Assembly (NCBI GenBank): GCA_024279425.1 | Contig: JAJRRO010000059.1 | Coordinates: 124,001 to 188,000 of the forward strand | Direction: 5' to 3' | DNA length: 64,000 nt | Origin: Bacteroidota bacterium | GTDB taxonomy: Bacteria > Bacteroidota > Bacteroidia > Flavobacteriales > Flavobacteriaceae | Part shown: one piece after another, positions 57,073-64,000 of the stretch | How positions within the stretch are numbered: position 1 is the stretch's first letter | Layout of the letters: the number at the start of each line of letters is the position of its first letter | Translations under genes and position numbers: made by a program | The notes under the pieces: model-generated | Seen by the model: the letters and a program-made list of their open reading frames with translations, nothing else | Databases searched by the model: none | Told to the model about the DNA's origin: nothing

Positions 57073-57118
57073 ATCGTTAACGTACACAATATATTCGTTA
57101 ACGTTAACGAATATATTG
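57073..57118. promoter_or_regulatory. Pair of LacI-type operators upstream of susC
   Basis: The first, ATCGTTAACGTACACAAT (57073-57090), is an imperfect copy. The second lies in a perfect 32-bp palindrome (57087-57118) whose core is TTCGTTAACGTTAACGAA (57094-57111). Starts are 21 bp apart, two helical turns, so two dimers could sit on the same face. The sites are 62-107 bp upstream of the susC ATG. Confidence 0.8.
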
Positions 57119-57142
57119 ATTAATTCTAAAGAAATGTTAAAT

Positions 57143-57172
57143 TTCTATTTTTATTTGCAAAAAAAAATAGAA
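57143..57172. repeat. Near-perfect AT-rich palindrome in the susC upstream region
   Basis: TTCTATTTTTATTTG and CAAAAAAAAATAGAA are complementary with one mismatch in 15-bp arms and no spacer. It lies upstream of the operator pair, seen from susC. It may form a cruciform or mark a protein-binding site. Confidence 0.5.
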
Positions 57173-57249
57173 TTGTTAAAAATATAACCAAAAAGATTGG
57201 ATGTTTTTAATATTTTACCTAATCTGGTGGTTTTTTCGTTAGATTTGGA

Positions 57250-57353
57250 TTTATTACCAAAGGTTGCAATACAATTTGTGCGAAAACACCTATGATCAAT
57301 AGGCTAATTGAACTAGTGGCCTATTAAGTCTAACTGCAATCTTTGGTAATAAA
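57250..57353. repeat. 20-bp inverted repeats 64 bp apart before the GH88 gene
   Basis: TTTATTACCAAAGGTTGCAA at 57250-57269 and its complement (CTGCAATCTTTGGTAATAAA) at 57334-57353 match at 18 of 20 positions. The pair lies in the divergent spacer between susC and the GH88 operon. It differs from the LacI operator, so a second regulator or a small mobile element is possible; no target duplication flanks it. Confidence 0.6.
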
Positions 57354-57436
57354 ACACAGGAGTTAACCTATCAAAGGCAGTGTTTTAGATCATGAATAAA
57401 TTAAACATACACTATACAAATCATTCCATATAAACT

Positions 57437-58819
57437 ATGCTAATAGACTTTAATCTTGCTCCTGAAGACTTAACGGACAAAATAAATCAACTATGGTCCT
57501 TATCGGGAGATAAAATCAAAAGTATGGCCTCCCAATTAGAGGGAGTTTCCGGCTCACCCGTAGTTACCGTTAAAGGCACTTATGAACCAAGAAGTTGGAC
57601 TGATTGGACGCAAGGTTTTCAATATGGCTCTGAACTATTGCAATTTGATGCGACCGATGATTCCTATTTTTTAGACTTGGCCATTCAGCATATCAAGGCA
57701 AATATGGCTCCGCATGTCAGCCATTTTGGGGTCCATGACCACGGTTTTAATAATTTAAGCACCTATGGTAATTTACTCCGACTTTTAGGTGAGGGAAAAA
57801 TTCCCCATGATGAGTGGGCCAAAGAGTATTGCATTTTGGCCCTGAAAATGTCGGCCTCCGTGCAGGCACAGCGATGGACATCCATTCCTGAGGGAGGCTT
57901 TATCTATTCATTTAACGGACCACACTCTTTATTCGTTGATACCATACGTACCATACGTATCTTAGTCGCTGGTCATCTGCTAGAACATTATTCCTCTGGT
58001 GAAAACGATGCTAAAATCAGCTTACTTAAACGAGCCTATCAGCATGCCTTGGCCACAGCCAAATATTCAGTATACTATGGGGAAGGACGTGATTCGTATG
58101 ACCTTTGGGGAAGAACCGCACATGAAGCCATTTTTAATGTTAATGATGGCAATTTTCGTTCCCCTTCAACACAGCAGGGTTATAGCGGGTTCTCTACGTG
58201 GACCCGTGGCCTAAGTTGGGCTATGCTGGGGTTCGCTGAACAGCTGGAGTTCTTGGATACGCTAAGTGATATTCCCGAATTGGAAGATTTAGGAGGTAAG
58301 GACTATTTGGAAACTACCTTTCTAAAGGCTGCCAAAGCAACTTGTGATTTTTATTTGGAAAATAGCGCACTCGATGGAATTCCGTACTGGGATACCGGAG
58401 CACCAGGTTTGGTTCACCTTTCTGATTGGCGCAAGAAAAACTCCGATCCTTTCAATGATTGGGAGCCAATAGATAGTTCGGCAGCAGCTATGGGAGCGCA
58501 GGCCTTGCTACGATTAGGGAACTACCTAAAATTAAAAAAGGCACCCGACGGGGATAAATATTGGGCTGCCGGACTCACTTTAACAAATCATTTATTCGAC
58601 ACCCCCTACCTGAGTACCCGTTCGGATCATCAGGGATTAATTTTACATTCCATCTATCATCGCCCAAATGGTTGGGACCATATTCCGGATGGCAGCAAGA
58701 TTCCAAGTGGGGAGGCCTGTATGTGGGGTGATTACCATGCGCGCGAACTTGCCCTTTATGTGCAACGGATCATTGAGGGAAAATCCTATTATACATTCTT
58801 TAAAAACATTTCCCTTTAA
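57437..58819 (+). CDS. GH88-type unsaturated glucuronyl hydrolase
   Basis: A 460-residue (alpha/alpha)6-barrel enzyme without signal peptide, so it works in the cytoplasm. Family traits: SWTDWTQGFQYGSELLQFDATD (Asp and aromatic residues), VHDHGFNNLSTYGNLLRL with the conserved Asp, FSTWTRGLSWAMLGF, YWDTGAPG, DSSAAAMGAQALLRL and CMWGDYHARELALY. It would hydrate the C4=C5 double bond left by a lyase and release 5-keto-4-deoxyuronate for KduI. The next gene starts at the base after its stop. It might belong to a sister family of GH88 with the same fold. Confidence 0.82.
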   Translation: MLIDFNLAPEDLTDKINQLWSLSGDKIKSMASQLEGVSGSPVVTVKGTYEPRSWTDWTQGFQYGSELLQFDATDDSYFLDLAIQHIKANMAPHVSHFGVHDHGFNNLSTYGNLLRLLGEGKIPHDEWAKEYCILALKMSASVQAQRWTSIPEGGFIYSFNGPHSLFVDTIRTIRILVAGHLLEHYSSGENDAKISLLKRAYQHALATAKYSVYYGEGRDSYDLWGRTAHEAIFNVNDGNFRSPSTQQGYSGFSTWTRGLSWAMLGFAEQLEFLDTLSDIPELEDLGGKDYLETTFLKAAKATCDFYLENSALDGIPYWDTGAPGLVHLSDWRKKNSDPFNDWEPIDSSAAAMGAQALLRLGNYLKLKKAPDGDKYWAAGLTLTNHLFDTPYLSTRSDHQGLILHSIYHRPNGWDHIPDGSKIPSGEACMWGDYHARELALYVQRIIEGKSYYTFFKNISL

Positions 58820-60268
58820 ATGGCCAAAGCAAAACCAAAATTTAAACGAATTGCCCAATTAAAATCTGTTGGGGATTTTCTTGATTACGTATCCGAAATC
58901 AAGGTGAAACTACCCTTTAAAAAGGAACTAGACTCCCCTGAACAATCTGCCATGGGGCAACCATACAAATTAAAGTCGGGTCAAACCATTGGCAATCGAT
59001 TTTGTATTCTTCCCATGGAAGGATGGGATGGTACCACAGAAGGTTTACCCACTGAATTGACTAGGAAAAGATGGCATAATTTCGCCATAAGTGGCGCTAA
59101 GCTATTGTGGGGATGTGAAGCTGTGGCCGTTCGTCCCGACGGAAGGGCCAATCCCAATCAACTATTGATCAATAAAAACAACTTAGGAGCCTTTAAGAGT
59201 TTATATGAGGACATGGTTTCTGATCATGAACAGAAATTCGGGTCTTCATCAGATATATTGATAGGGTTGCAACTTACAGATGCCGGTCGATTCGCCATTC
59301 CCAATGAGGATCGTCTAAGAAAACCTAAAACCTTATATAAGCATTCTATATTGGATAAAAAATTCAATATACCCATAGAACACGAAGTCATGACCGATGC
59401 TGAAATTGATCAATTGGTAGTAGACTTTATAGAAGGGGCGGCCCTTGCCAAAGAAGCTGGTTTCCAATTTGTGGATGTAAAGCATTGTCACGGGTATTTA
59501 GGTCATGAATTTCTTAGTGCATTTGATCGTAAAGGAAAATATGGAGGATCGTTAGAGAATCGAATGCGTTTTTTAACATCGATCGTTGAAGGTATAAAGG
59601 CTACCAGCAATATACCGGTGGCGGTGCGACTGAGTGCCTTTGACTGGATTCCCTTTACCAAAGGAAACGAAAACCAGGGTGTTCCAGAGACCTTAGATCA
59701 CCCTTATACAGAAGCCTTTGGAGGAGATGGCAAAGGTACAGGTATAGACCTTACCGAAGTTTTTAAAATGTTACAACATATGGAAGATCTGGATATTGAA
59801 TTGGTCTGCATTACCGCGGGGAGTCCGTATTATGTACCCCATATTCAAAGACCTGCACTCTTTCCTCCCTCCGATGGGTATCTACCCCCCGAGGACCCTC
59901 TAGCTGGCGTGGCCCGACAGGTGAAAATTACCCATGAGATCAAAGAAAAATTTCCCAATCTTGCCATAGTAGGTTCGGCCTATTCCTATCTCCAAGAATG
60001 GCTTCCCTTTGTTGCCGAAAAAGTCTTAGATGATCAAATGGCCGATTTCATAGGTCTTGGTAGAATGGTGCTCAGTTATCCAGATATGCCAGATGATATA
60101 CTGCAAGGACGTCCATTGACTAGAAAGAAGATTTGTAGAACCTTTTCAGACTGTACTTCAGCTCCTAGAATGGGTATGATCTCAGGTTGCTTTCCATTAG
60201 ACCCATTTTATAAGCAAAAACCGGAAGCTGCCCAACTGAAAGAATTCAAGAAAAAATATAGGTTATGA
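58820..60268 (+). CDS. Old yellow enzyme-type flavin oxidoreductase
   Basis: A 482-residue protein with an FMN-binding TIM barrel of the NADH:flavin oxidoreductase/Old Yellow Enzyme family (TIGNRFCILPMEGWDGT, ILIGLQLTDAGRFA, FVDVKHCHGYLGHEFLSAFD with the His pair, GGSLENRMRFLTSIVEGIK, FIGLGRMVLSYPDMP). No Fe-S/FAD extension as in 2,4-dienoyl-CoA reductase is present. Such enzymes reduce the C=C bond of enones. It starts one base after the GH88 gene and overlaps the SDR by four bases, so it is part of the same metabolic unit. Substrate unknown. Confidence 0.85.
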   Translation: MAKAKPKFKRIAQLKSVGDFLDYVSEIKVKLPFKKELDSPEQSAMGQPYKLKSGQTIGNRFCILPMEGWDGTTEGLPTELTRKRWHNFAISGAKLLWGCEAVAVRPDGRANPNQLLINKNNLGAFKSLYEDMVSDHEQKFGSSSDILIGLQLTDAGRFAIPNEDRLRKPKTLYKHSILDKKFNIPIEHEVMTDAEIDQLVVDFIEGAALAKEAGFQFVDVKHCHGYLGHEFLSAFDRKGKYGGSLENRMRFLTSIVEGIKATSNIPVAVRLSAFDWIPFTKGNENQGVPETLDHPYTEAFGGDGKGTGIDLTEVFKMLQHMEDLDIELVCITAGSPYYVPHIQRPALFPPSDGYLPPEDPLAGVARQVKITHEIKEKFPNLAIVGSAYSYLQEWLPFVAEKVLDDQMADFIGLGRMVLSYPDMPDDILQGRPLTRKKICRTFSDCTSAPRMGMISGCFPLDPFYKQKPEAAQLKEFKKKYRL

Positions 60269-61032
60269 CTAAGAATGTTTTAATTACTGGTGGTACACGG
60301 GGTATTGGACTTGGAATTGCCAAGGCCTTGGCCAAAATCGGATGTAATTTAGCCATTAATGGAAGAAGGAATCCAGAGGAGGTAGCACCAATAATCGAAG
60401 AACTTTCCAGTTTGGGTTCGACCGTAGTGTATTGCCAAGGCGATATATCATCAGCTACGGACAGAGAAAAGATTATACAGACCACTCTAGATGCCTTTGG
60501 TCAACTTCATGTTTTGGTCAATAATGCAGGTGTTGGCCCATTACAACGCAACGATATACTTGAATGTACTGAAGATAGTTATAGAAGGGTTATGGATATC
60601 AATTTGCAAGGACCTTTTTTTCTTACCCAAAAAATTGCCAAGCACATGATTGAAAGTACTTCTGATACCGAAACCACTAACTGTATTATTAATATCTCTT
60701 CGGTCAGTGCGACCATAGCCTCGATCAATAGAGCTGAATATTGCCTTTCAAAGGCAGGTATGGGCATGATGAGCAAGTTATTCGCTGTTAGACTTGGCGA
60801 ATATAACATCCCTGTTTATGAAATAAGACCGGGAATCATAGAAACCGATATGACATCAAAGGTTCTTGATAAATATCAAAAACTAATTGAAAACGGATTG
60901 AACATCCAATCCAGATTGGGCCAGCCCGAAGATGTTGGTAAAGCGGTCGCCGCCTTGGTAACTGGAGCCCTACCCTACTCCACAGGACAGGTAATTGTAG
61001 TAGATGGAGGTTTATCCGTGCCTAGATTATAA
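60265..61032 (+). CDS. SDR-family dehydrogenase (3-ketoacyl reductase-like)
   Basis: A 255-residue classical SDR: ITGGTRGIGLGIAKA at the N-terminus, LVNNAGVGP, catalytic Ser in INISSVSATIA, AEYCLSKAGMG with Tyr and Lys, and TGQVIVVDGGLSVPRL. Annotated by habit as FabG-like, but context points to a sugar or sugar-acid substrate. It overlaps the flavin enzyme gene by four bases (ATGA), so the two probably act in sequence. Confidence 0.85.
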   Translation: MTKNVLITGGTRGIGLGIAKALAKIGCNLAINGRRNPEEVAPIIEELSSLGSTVVYCQGDISSATDREKIIQTTLDAFGQLHVLVNNAGVGPLQRNDILECTEDSYRRVMDINLQGPFFLTQKIAKHMIESTSDTETTNCIINISSVSATIASINRAEYCLSKAGMGMMSKLFAVRLGEYNIPVYEIRPGIIETDMTSKVLDKYQKLIENGLNIQSRLGQPEDVGKAVAALVTGALPYSTGQVIVVDGGLSVPRL

Positions 61033-61041
61033 AATGAGACC

Positions 61042-61263
61042 ATGAAGAAAAGAAAGAAAAAAATAATACGGATTTTAGATCTATTGGCGATTCTTTGCTT
61101 TATCGCCACGTTTACCCCTTTGGTCACTCCAGAGCAAAAGAACCATCCGTTTCTCTGGGGAATTCCCTATACCATGTGGATGGGAATAGTAGTAAGTATC
61201 TTATTTGTTGTTCTTACTTATCTCGTATCATTAATTAATAAAGAAGACAACAATGCTGACTAA
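61042..61263 (+). CDS. Small membrane protein, DUF3311-like
   Basis: A 73-residue protein with two membrane helices (LDLLAILCFIATFTPLVTP and MWMGIVVSILFVVLTYLVSL). Its size, the conserved internal WGIPYTMWMG block and its place just ahead of a sodium:solute symporter fit DUF3311, the small partner of certain SSS transporters. It overlaps the symporter by 11 bp, so the two are translated together. Confidence 0.75.
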   Translation: MKKRKKKIIRILDLLAILCFIATFTPLVTPEQKNHPFLWGIPYTMWMGIVVSILFVVLTYLVSLINKEDNNAD

Positions 61264-62662
61264 TTTTATTATTGCAGGAACTGTTTATTTGACCCTATTG
61301 ATATTTCTTGTACGAAAGACACGACTGAAAGAAAAAACAACCAAGAGTTATTTATTGGCAGGAGGAAACATAGGTTTCGTCATCGGATTATTTACTACGG
61401 CAGCTACCCTATTCAGTGCATTTACAGTGGTTGGCATGCCTGACTTTTTTAGGACCCATGGCATTGGAGCTTGGATATTCCTTGGTGTTTCTGATGCCAT
61501 GATGGTTTATGCCTTAATACGGATAGGATCAATACTACGCAGAAAAGCACGGAAGTTGGATTTTAAAGGAATGTCTGGTTTAATGGTTAATACCTACGGT
61601 TCACGATTAGCCGGTTATGTGGCATTTGGGGGTGCTGTAACTTTTCTGATTCCCTATATTTCAGTACAGATCAGTGGTATTTCCATATTTCTGAATGCTG
61701 CATTTCCAGAAGCCATTCCCGTTTGGGGTTGGAGCCTTATGATTGTTGCTATTATGATTATTTATAGCGAAACGGGTGGGTTAAGGGCCATTATGTACAA
61801 TGATACTTTACAAGGAATTCTTCTTTTTGTGACCATATGGGTTATTGGTTGGAATTGCATAGATCATTTTGGAAGCATTGAATCCATGTTTGATAAGGTG
61901 CAATCGGTTAAAAAGGAATTGCTCTCTGTCCCAGGCCCCAAAGGGCTTTTTACTTCCCAATTTTTAATCATTTCAGCCATAGCAATAATATTTCTACCAT
62001 TTACCCAACCGCAAATTTCTACTAGGGTTATTATCATGAAAAGTGGTAAGGCATTGAACAAGATGGCCGTTGGATTAGGAATAGTCGCTACATTGGTCGT
62101 TCTTCCAACAATGTTTATGGGTATGTATGGAGCAGTATTGTATCCTAATGCCTCTACCCAAGAATTTATAGGGCATGTGCTTTTATATGACCAGCTGCCC
62201 GCAATTGCTGCCATGGGATTAATTGGTTTGATAGCCGCAGCTATATCAACTTCTGACTCTCAAATATTTGCGCTGGGTAGTGAACTTAGGTCATTACTGG
62301 TTTTGGAAGACAAAAAGGCCCTTCTAATTACTCGTATATTCATTGTGGTATTTGGGGTGTTAGCCCTAATTTTTTCTATTATAAGTTCAGACCAATTGGT
62401 GCTATTGGCACGCACCAGTTTTAGTGGAACCGCCATGATGGGACCCATGATTCTTATTGGTTTACTTAGTTCAAAAAAACCATCTCGACTAATGCCCATC
62501 GTTACCTTTATAGTATTGATCTCCTATATTTTATCAAAAGCCGGAGTTCTACCCTCTAAAATTTGGGTCTTGGAAATAGAAATATTTTTATTTCTGTGTT
62601 TGGCGGTTGCCGCCTGTATTGAAATATGGGTAATTGGCAAAATAAAATCAGACAAAGCGTAA
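61253..62662 (+). CDS. Sodium:solute symporter (SSS family)
   Basis: A 469-residue permease with about 13 membrane helices. Typical SSS blocks: SYLLAGGNIGFVIGLFTTAATLFSAFTVVG shortened here to SYLLAGGN and TLFSAFTVVG, YSETGGLRAIMYNDTLQG, LPFTQPQISTRV and ISTSDSQIFALGSEL. It probably takes up the compound handled by GH88, the ene-reductase and the SDR, i.e. an unsaturated or keto uronate oligosaccharide. It ends the plus-strand operon. Confidence 0.9.
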   Translation: MLTNFIIAGTVYLTLLIFLVRKTRLKEKTTKSYLLAGGNIGFVIGLFTTAATLFSAFTVVGMPDFFRTHGIGAWIFLGVSDAMMVYALIRIGSILRRKARKLDFKGMSGLMVNTYGSRLAGYVAFGGAVTFLIPYISVQISGISIFLNAAFPEAIPVWGWSLMIVAIMIIYSETGGLRAIMYNDTLQGILLFVTIWVIGWNCIDHFGSIESMFDKVQSVKKELLSVPGPKGLFTSQFLIISAIAIIFLPFTQPQISTRVIIMKSGKALNKMAVGLGIVATLVVLPTMFMGMYGAVLYPNASTQEFIGHVLLYDQLPAIAAMGLIGLIAAAISTSDSQIFALGSELRSLLVLEDKKALLITRIFIVVFGVLALIFSIISSDQLVLLARTSFSGTAMMGPMILIGLLSSKKPSRLMPIVTFIVLISYILSKAGVLPSKIWVLEIEIFLFLCLAVAACIEIWVIGKIKSDKA

Positions 62663-62773
62663 GTAATACTATACAGAGACCTGAAAAACTAACCCTAGAA
62701 AACAATTGTATTTGTGCAAGTGATTAGAATAATCTGCTGGTTGTATAGCATTTTAAACCACCATGAGTATTTT

Positions 62774-62809
62774 CTCTAAGCCAATCGGTAACTCAAAATT
62801 GGCTTAGAG
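62774..62809. terminator. Stem-loop between the symporter and the sigma-like gene
   Basis: CTCTAAGCCAAT and ATTGGCTTAGAG form a perfect 12-bp stem with a 12-nt loop. It covers the stop codon of the minus-strand gene at 62804. No T run follows on either strand, so termination is plausible but not certain. Confidence 0.5.
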
Positions 62810-63502
62810 CAGCCCAAACCGTTCCTTTAAACCTACTACTATACTTTCAATTATTTTTTCGGGTACTTCCAGTATTTCAGAGATTTCATGAACACTCCTA
62901 TTGCCAAAGGCGTAAAGCTCCATAACCGACTTACTCCTTCGAGGTATATTGCTGTACAGCGCACCAAAAATTGTTCTTCGCTCTAATGATGACAATAATA
63001 TATCGCCCATATCCATTTTTTTTATCAATTGCGCTTCGAGTGTTTCATCTAATATCACATATGATGGCCGCTCAGTTTTCTGTTTATAAGAAATATCGTC
63101 CAACTCAGTATTGAGAATCAAATCACCATCGGCCTGAGCAGTGAATTTCTCTTCCAACGCCTTCAACTCTTGCTCCAATAATTTTTCTGTACTCAAGTAT
63201 TCAGGGGTTTCCTGCTCCAATTTTTTCTTCTCCTCTAATTTAATAATAGCCATGGCAAATAAGGTTGTCTGCAATTTGTTCACATCAACATAATTGGTGA
63301 AATTTTTGAAAATATCCAAGTAAATTTCATCCAGCATGCCCTCTGCATTGTAAAACCCCCTATCAATCAAACTTTGGGCCTCTGCGGCCTTAAGGCCTCT
63401 GACCATAAACTTCTTTAAATCGGGAGCAAACGATGAGATTCTATTATAAAACCCTTCAAAATTGTCCTCTTCTTTGTACTTGTGTAATTGTTTGACCAGC
63501 AT
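62804..63502 (-). CDS. Sigma-region-4-like protein of unknown role
   Basis: A 232-residue cytoplasmic protein, mostly helical and rich in Glu and Lys (LEEKKKLEQETPEYLSTEKL). The C-terminus resembles sigma-70 region 4: FGNRSVHEISEILEVPEKIIESIVVGLKERF, of which VHEISEILEVPEKIIE is the HTH. The N-terminal half (KYKEEDNFEGFYNRISSF) recalls region 2 loosely. It could be a divergent ECF-type sigma factor or another HTH protein. It is divergent to hsp20 at 63726. Confidence 0.55.
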   Translation of the reverse strand: MLVKQLHKYKEEDNFEGFYNRISSFAPDLKKFMVRGLKAAEAQSLIDRGFYNAEGMLDEIYLDIFKNFTNYVDVNKLQTTLFAMAIIKLEEKKKLEQETPEYLSTEKLLEQELKALEEKFTAQADGDLILNTELDDISYKQKTERPSYVILDETLEAQLIKKMDMGDILLSSLERRTIFGALYSNIPRRSKSVMELYAFGNRSVHEISEILEVPEKIIESIVVGLKERFGLL

Positions 63503-63581
63503 GGTTTTGGAATTTTACAATTATCATTCAAATTTTCATCATCAAAAACCCAAATCTAATACCATTTCAACAGTATAAAAA

Positions 63582-63593
63582 TGACAAATGTCA
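63582..63593. promoter_or_regulatory. TGACAAATGTCA palindrome between the sigma-like gene and hsp20
   Basis: A 12-bp inverted repeat TGAC-AAAT-GTCA, similar in form to FNR/DNR-type sites (TTGAC-N4-GTCAA), lies 133 bp before the hsp20 ATG and 80 bp before that of the divergent gene. A CRP/FNR-type regulator is a candidate. Confidence 0.4.
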
Positions 63594-63725
63594 GTCGTGG
63601 CAAGAACCAATTAGTATCGTTTTAAAAGCATTCAAAAAAACACCCGACTGACCTACATCATTTCAAAAGAAATAATGGGGTTTTAATTTCGTATCTAAAT
63701 GAATGTTTAACCTAAAAAATATATT

Positions 63726-64000
63726 ATGTCACTAGTGAAATTTAATAAAAGAAGACCTTTTGGAAATCTAATTACCTCTGATTTTTTTGATATGGAGGAT
63801 TTTTTTGATAACCGATTTTGGAACCAGGGATTACTAAACGATAGTTTTTGGAACGGTAGAAAAGGGGAACCAGCCCTAAACATAAAAGAGAACGATACCA
63901 ATTTCGAAATTGAATTGGCAGTACCGGGGTTTACGAAAAAAGATTTTGAAATTACCATTGATGATGGATGTCTAAACGTTTCAGCAGAAAAAACCACCTC
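63726..64000 (+). CDS. Hsp20/alpha-crystallin small heat shock protein (3' end outside window)
   Basis: From the ATG at 63726, 91 codons are open to the window edge. The N-terminus FNKRRPFGNLITSDFFDMEDFF and the start of the alpha-crystallin domain (PALNIKENDTNFEIELAVPGFTKKDFEITIDDG cut here to its opening PALNIKENDTNFEIELAVPG, then LNVSAEK) fit Hsp20. It holds unfolding proteins in solution during stress. The missing part should contain the rest of the beta-sandwich and the C-terminal I-x-I/V tail. Confidence 0.9.
   Translation, partial: MSLVKFNKRRPFGNLITSDFFDMEDFFDNRFWNQGLLNDSFWNGRKGEPALNIKENDTNFEIELAVPGFTKKDFEITIDDGCLNVSAEKTT

Noticed and set aside
1-64000. CRISPR arrays, tRNA and rRNA genes
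   Set aside because: No regularly spaced repeats with unique spacers, cloverleaf-like sequences or conserved rRNA blocks were seen by eye.

Overview
The window is a 64 kb low-GC stretch from a marine-type member of the Bacteroidetes, most likely a Flavobacteriia relative of Zobellia, Maribacter or Arenibacter. The evidence is a SusC/SusD pair, many lipoprotein signal peptides, weak Shine-Dalgarno sequences, sulfatases, Fic and Hsp20 proteins of Bacteroidetes type, and repeated DUF1501, DUF1549/DUF1553 and DUF1080 proteins. I saw no rRNA, tRNA or CRISPR array. Genus-level placement is inference.

Layout. (1) 1-4744: a secreted CBM9-like protein cut by the window edge, then a zone of broken mobile DNA (IS3-, IS200/IS605- and IS481-type remnants). 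The remnants surround an intact acyltransferase-like membrane gene, a frameshifted GMC oxidoreductase relic and a 5'-truncated membrane protein. (2) 4745-7189: convergent palindromes, a Fic protein and a 24-bp tandem repeat upstream of it. (3) 7190-14798: kduI and kduD, a haem c/DUF1549/LamG/DUF1553 lipoprotein, its DUF1501 partner, and a CysH-type reductase. (4) 14869-26907: a minus-strand run of seven genes starting with a GH92 alpha-mannosidase and including two sulfatases, a sialate-O-acetylesterase-type enzyme, a GDSL esterase, a haem c propeller protein and a PhoD-like phosphoesterase. (5) 27267-39473: an esterase, a truncated Gfo/Idh/MocA dehydrogenase, a sorbosone-dehydrogenase-like haem protein, a second DUF1549/DUF1553 plus DUF1501 pair, a PhyH dioxygenase, a DUF1080 protein and another haem c propeller. 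(6) 39544-47544: a compact uronate operon (SDR fructuronate reductase, uxuA, uxaC, kdgK, kdgA, TRAP transporter dctP-dctQ-dctM). (7) 47841-52102: tandem DUF1080, DUF6807 (PmoA-like), DUF1080 and a LacI regulator. (8) 52230-62662: susD and susC opposite a GH88, flavin ene-reductase, SDR, DUF3311 and SSS symporter operon. (9) 62804-64000: a sigma-region-4-like protein and the start of an hsp20 gene.

How the parts fit. This is a polysaccharide utilisation region for a sulfated, acylated, uronate-containing glycan. SusCD would import oligosaccharides. Sulfatases, esterases and GH92 would trim them, and GH88 would release unsaturated uronate for KduI/KduD. Plain glucuronate would pass through UxaC, SDR-type UxuB and UxuA. 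Both routes meet at 2-keto-3-deoxygluconate (KdgK, KdgA). GH92 together with GH88 and sulfatases makes a sulfated glucuronomannan-like glycan a reasonable guess, but no polysaccharide lyase or endo-enzyme lies in the window. A palindromic LacI-type operator (TTCGTTAACGTTAACGAA) recurs before susC, between the uronate operon and the DUF1080 operon, and before the GH92 operon, tying separated blocks into one probable regulon.

Least understood are the two DUF1549/DUF1553 plus DUF1501 pairs, which carry different carbohydrate-binding inserts at the same place, the three haem c propeller proteins, the DUF1080/DUF6807 set (probable 3-keto-sugar chemistry), and the GH88/ene-reductase/SDR/SSS cassette.
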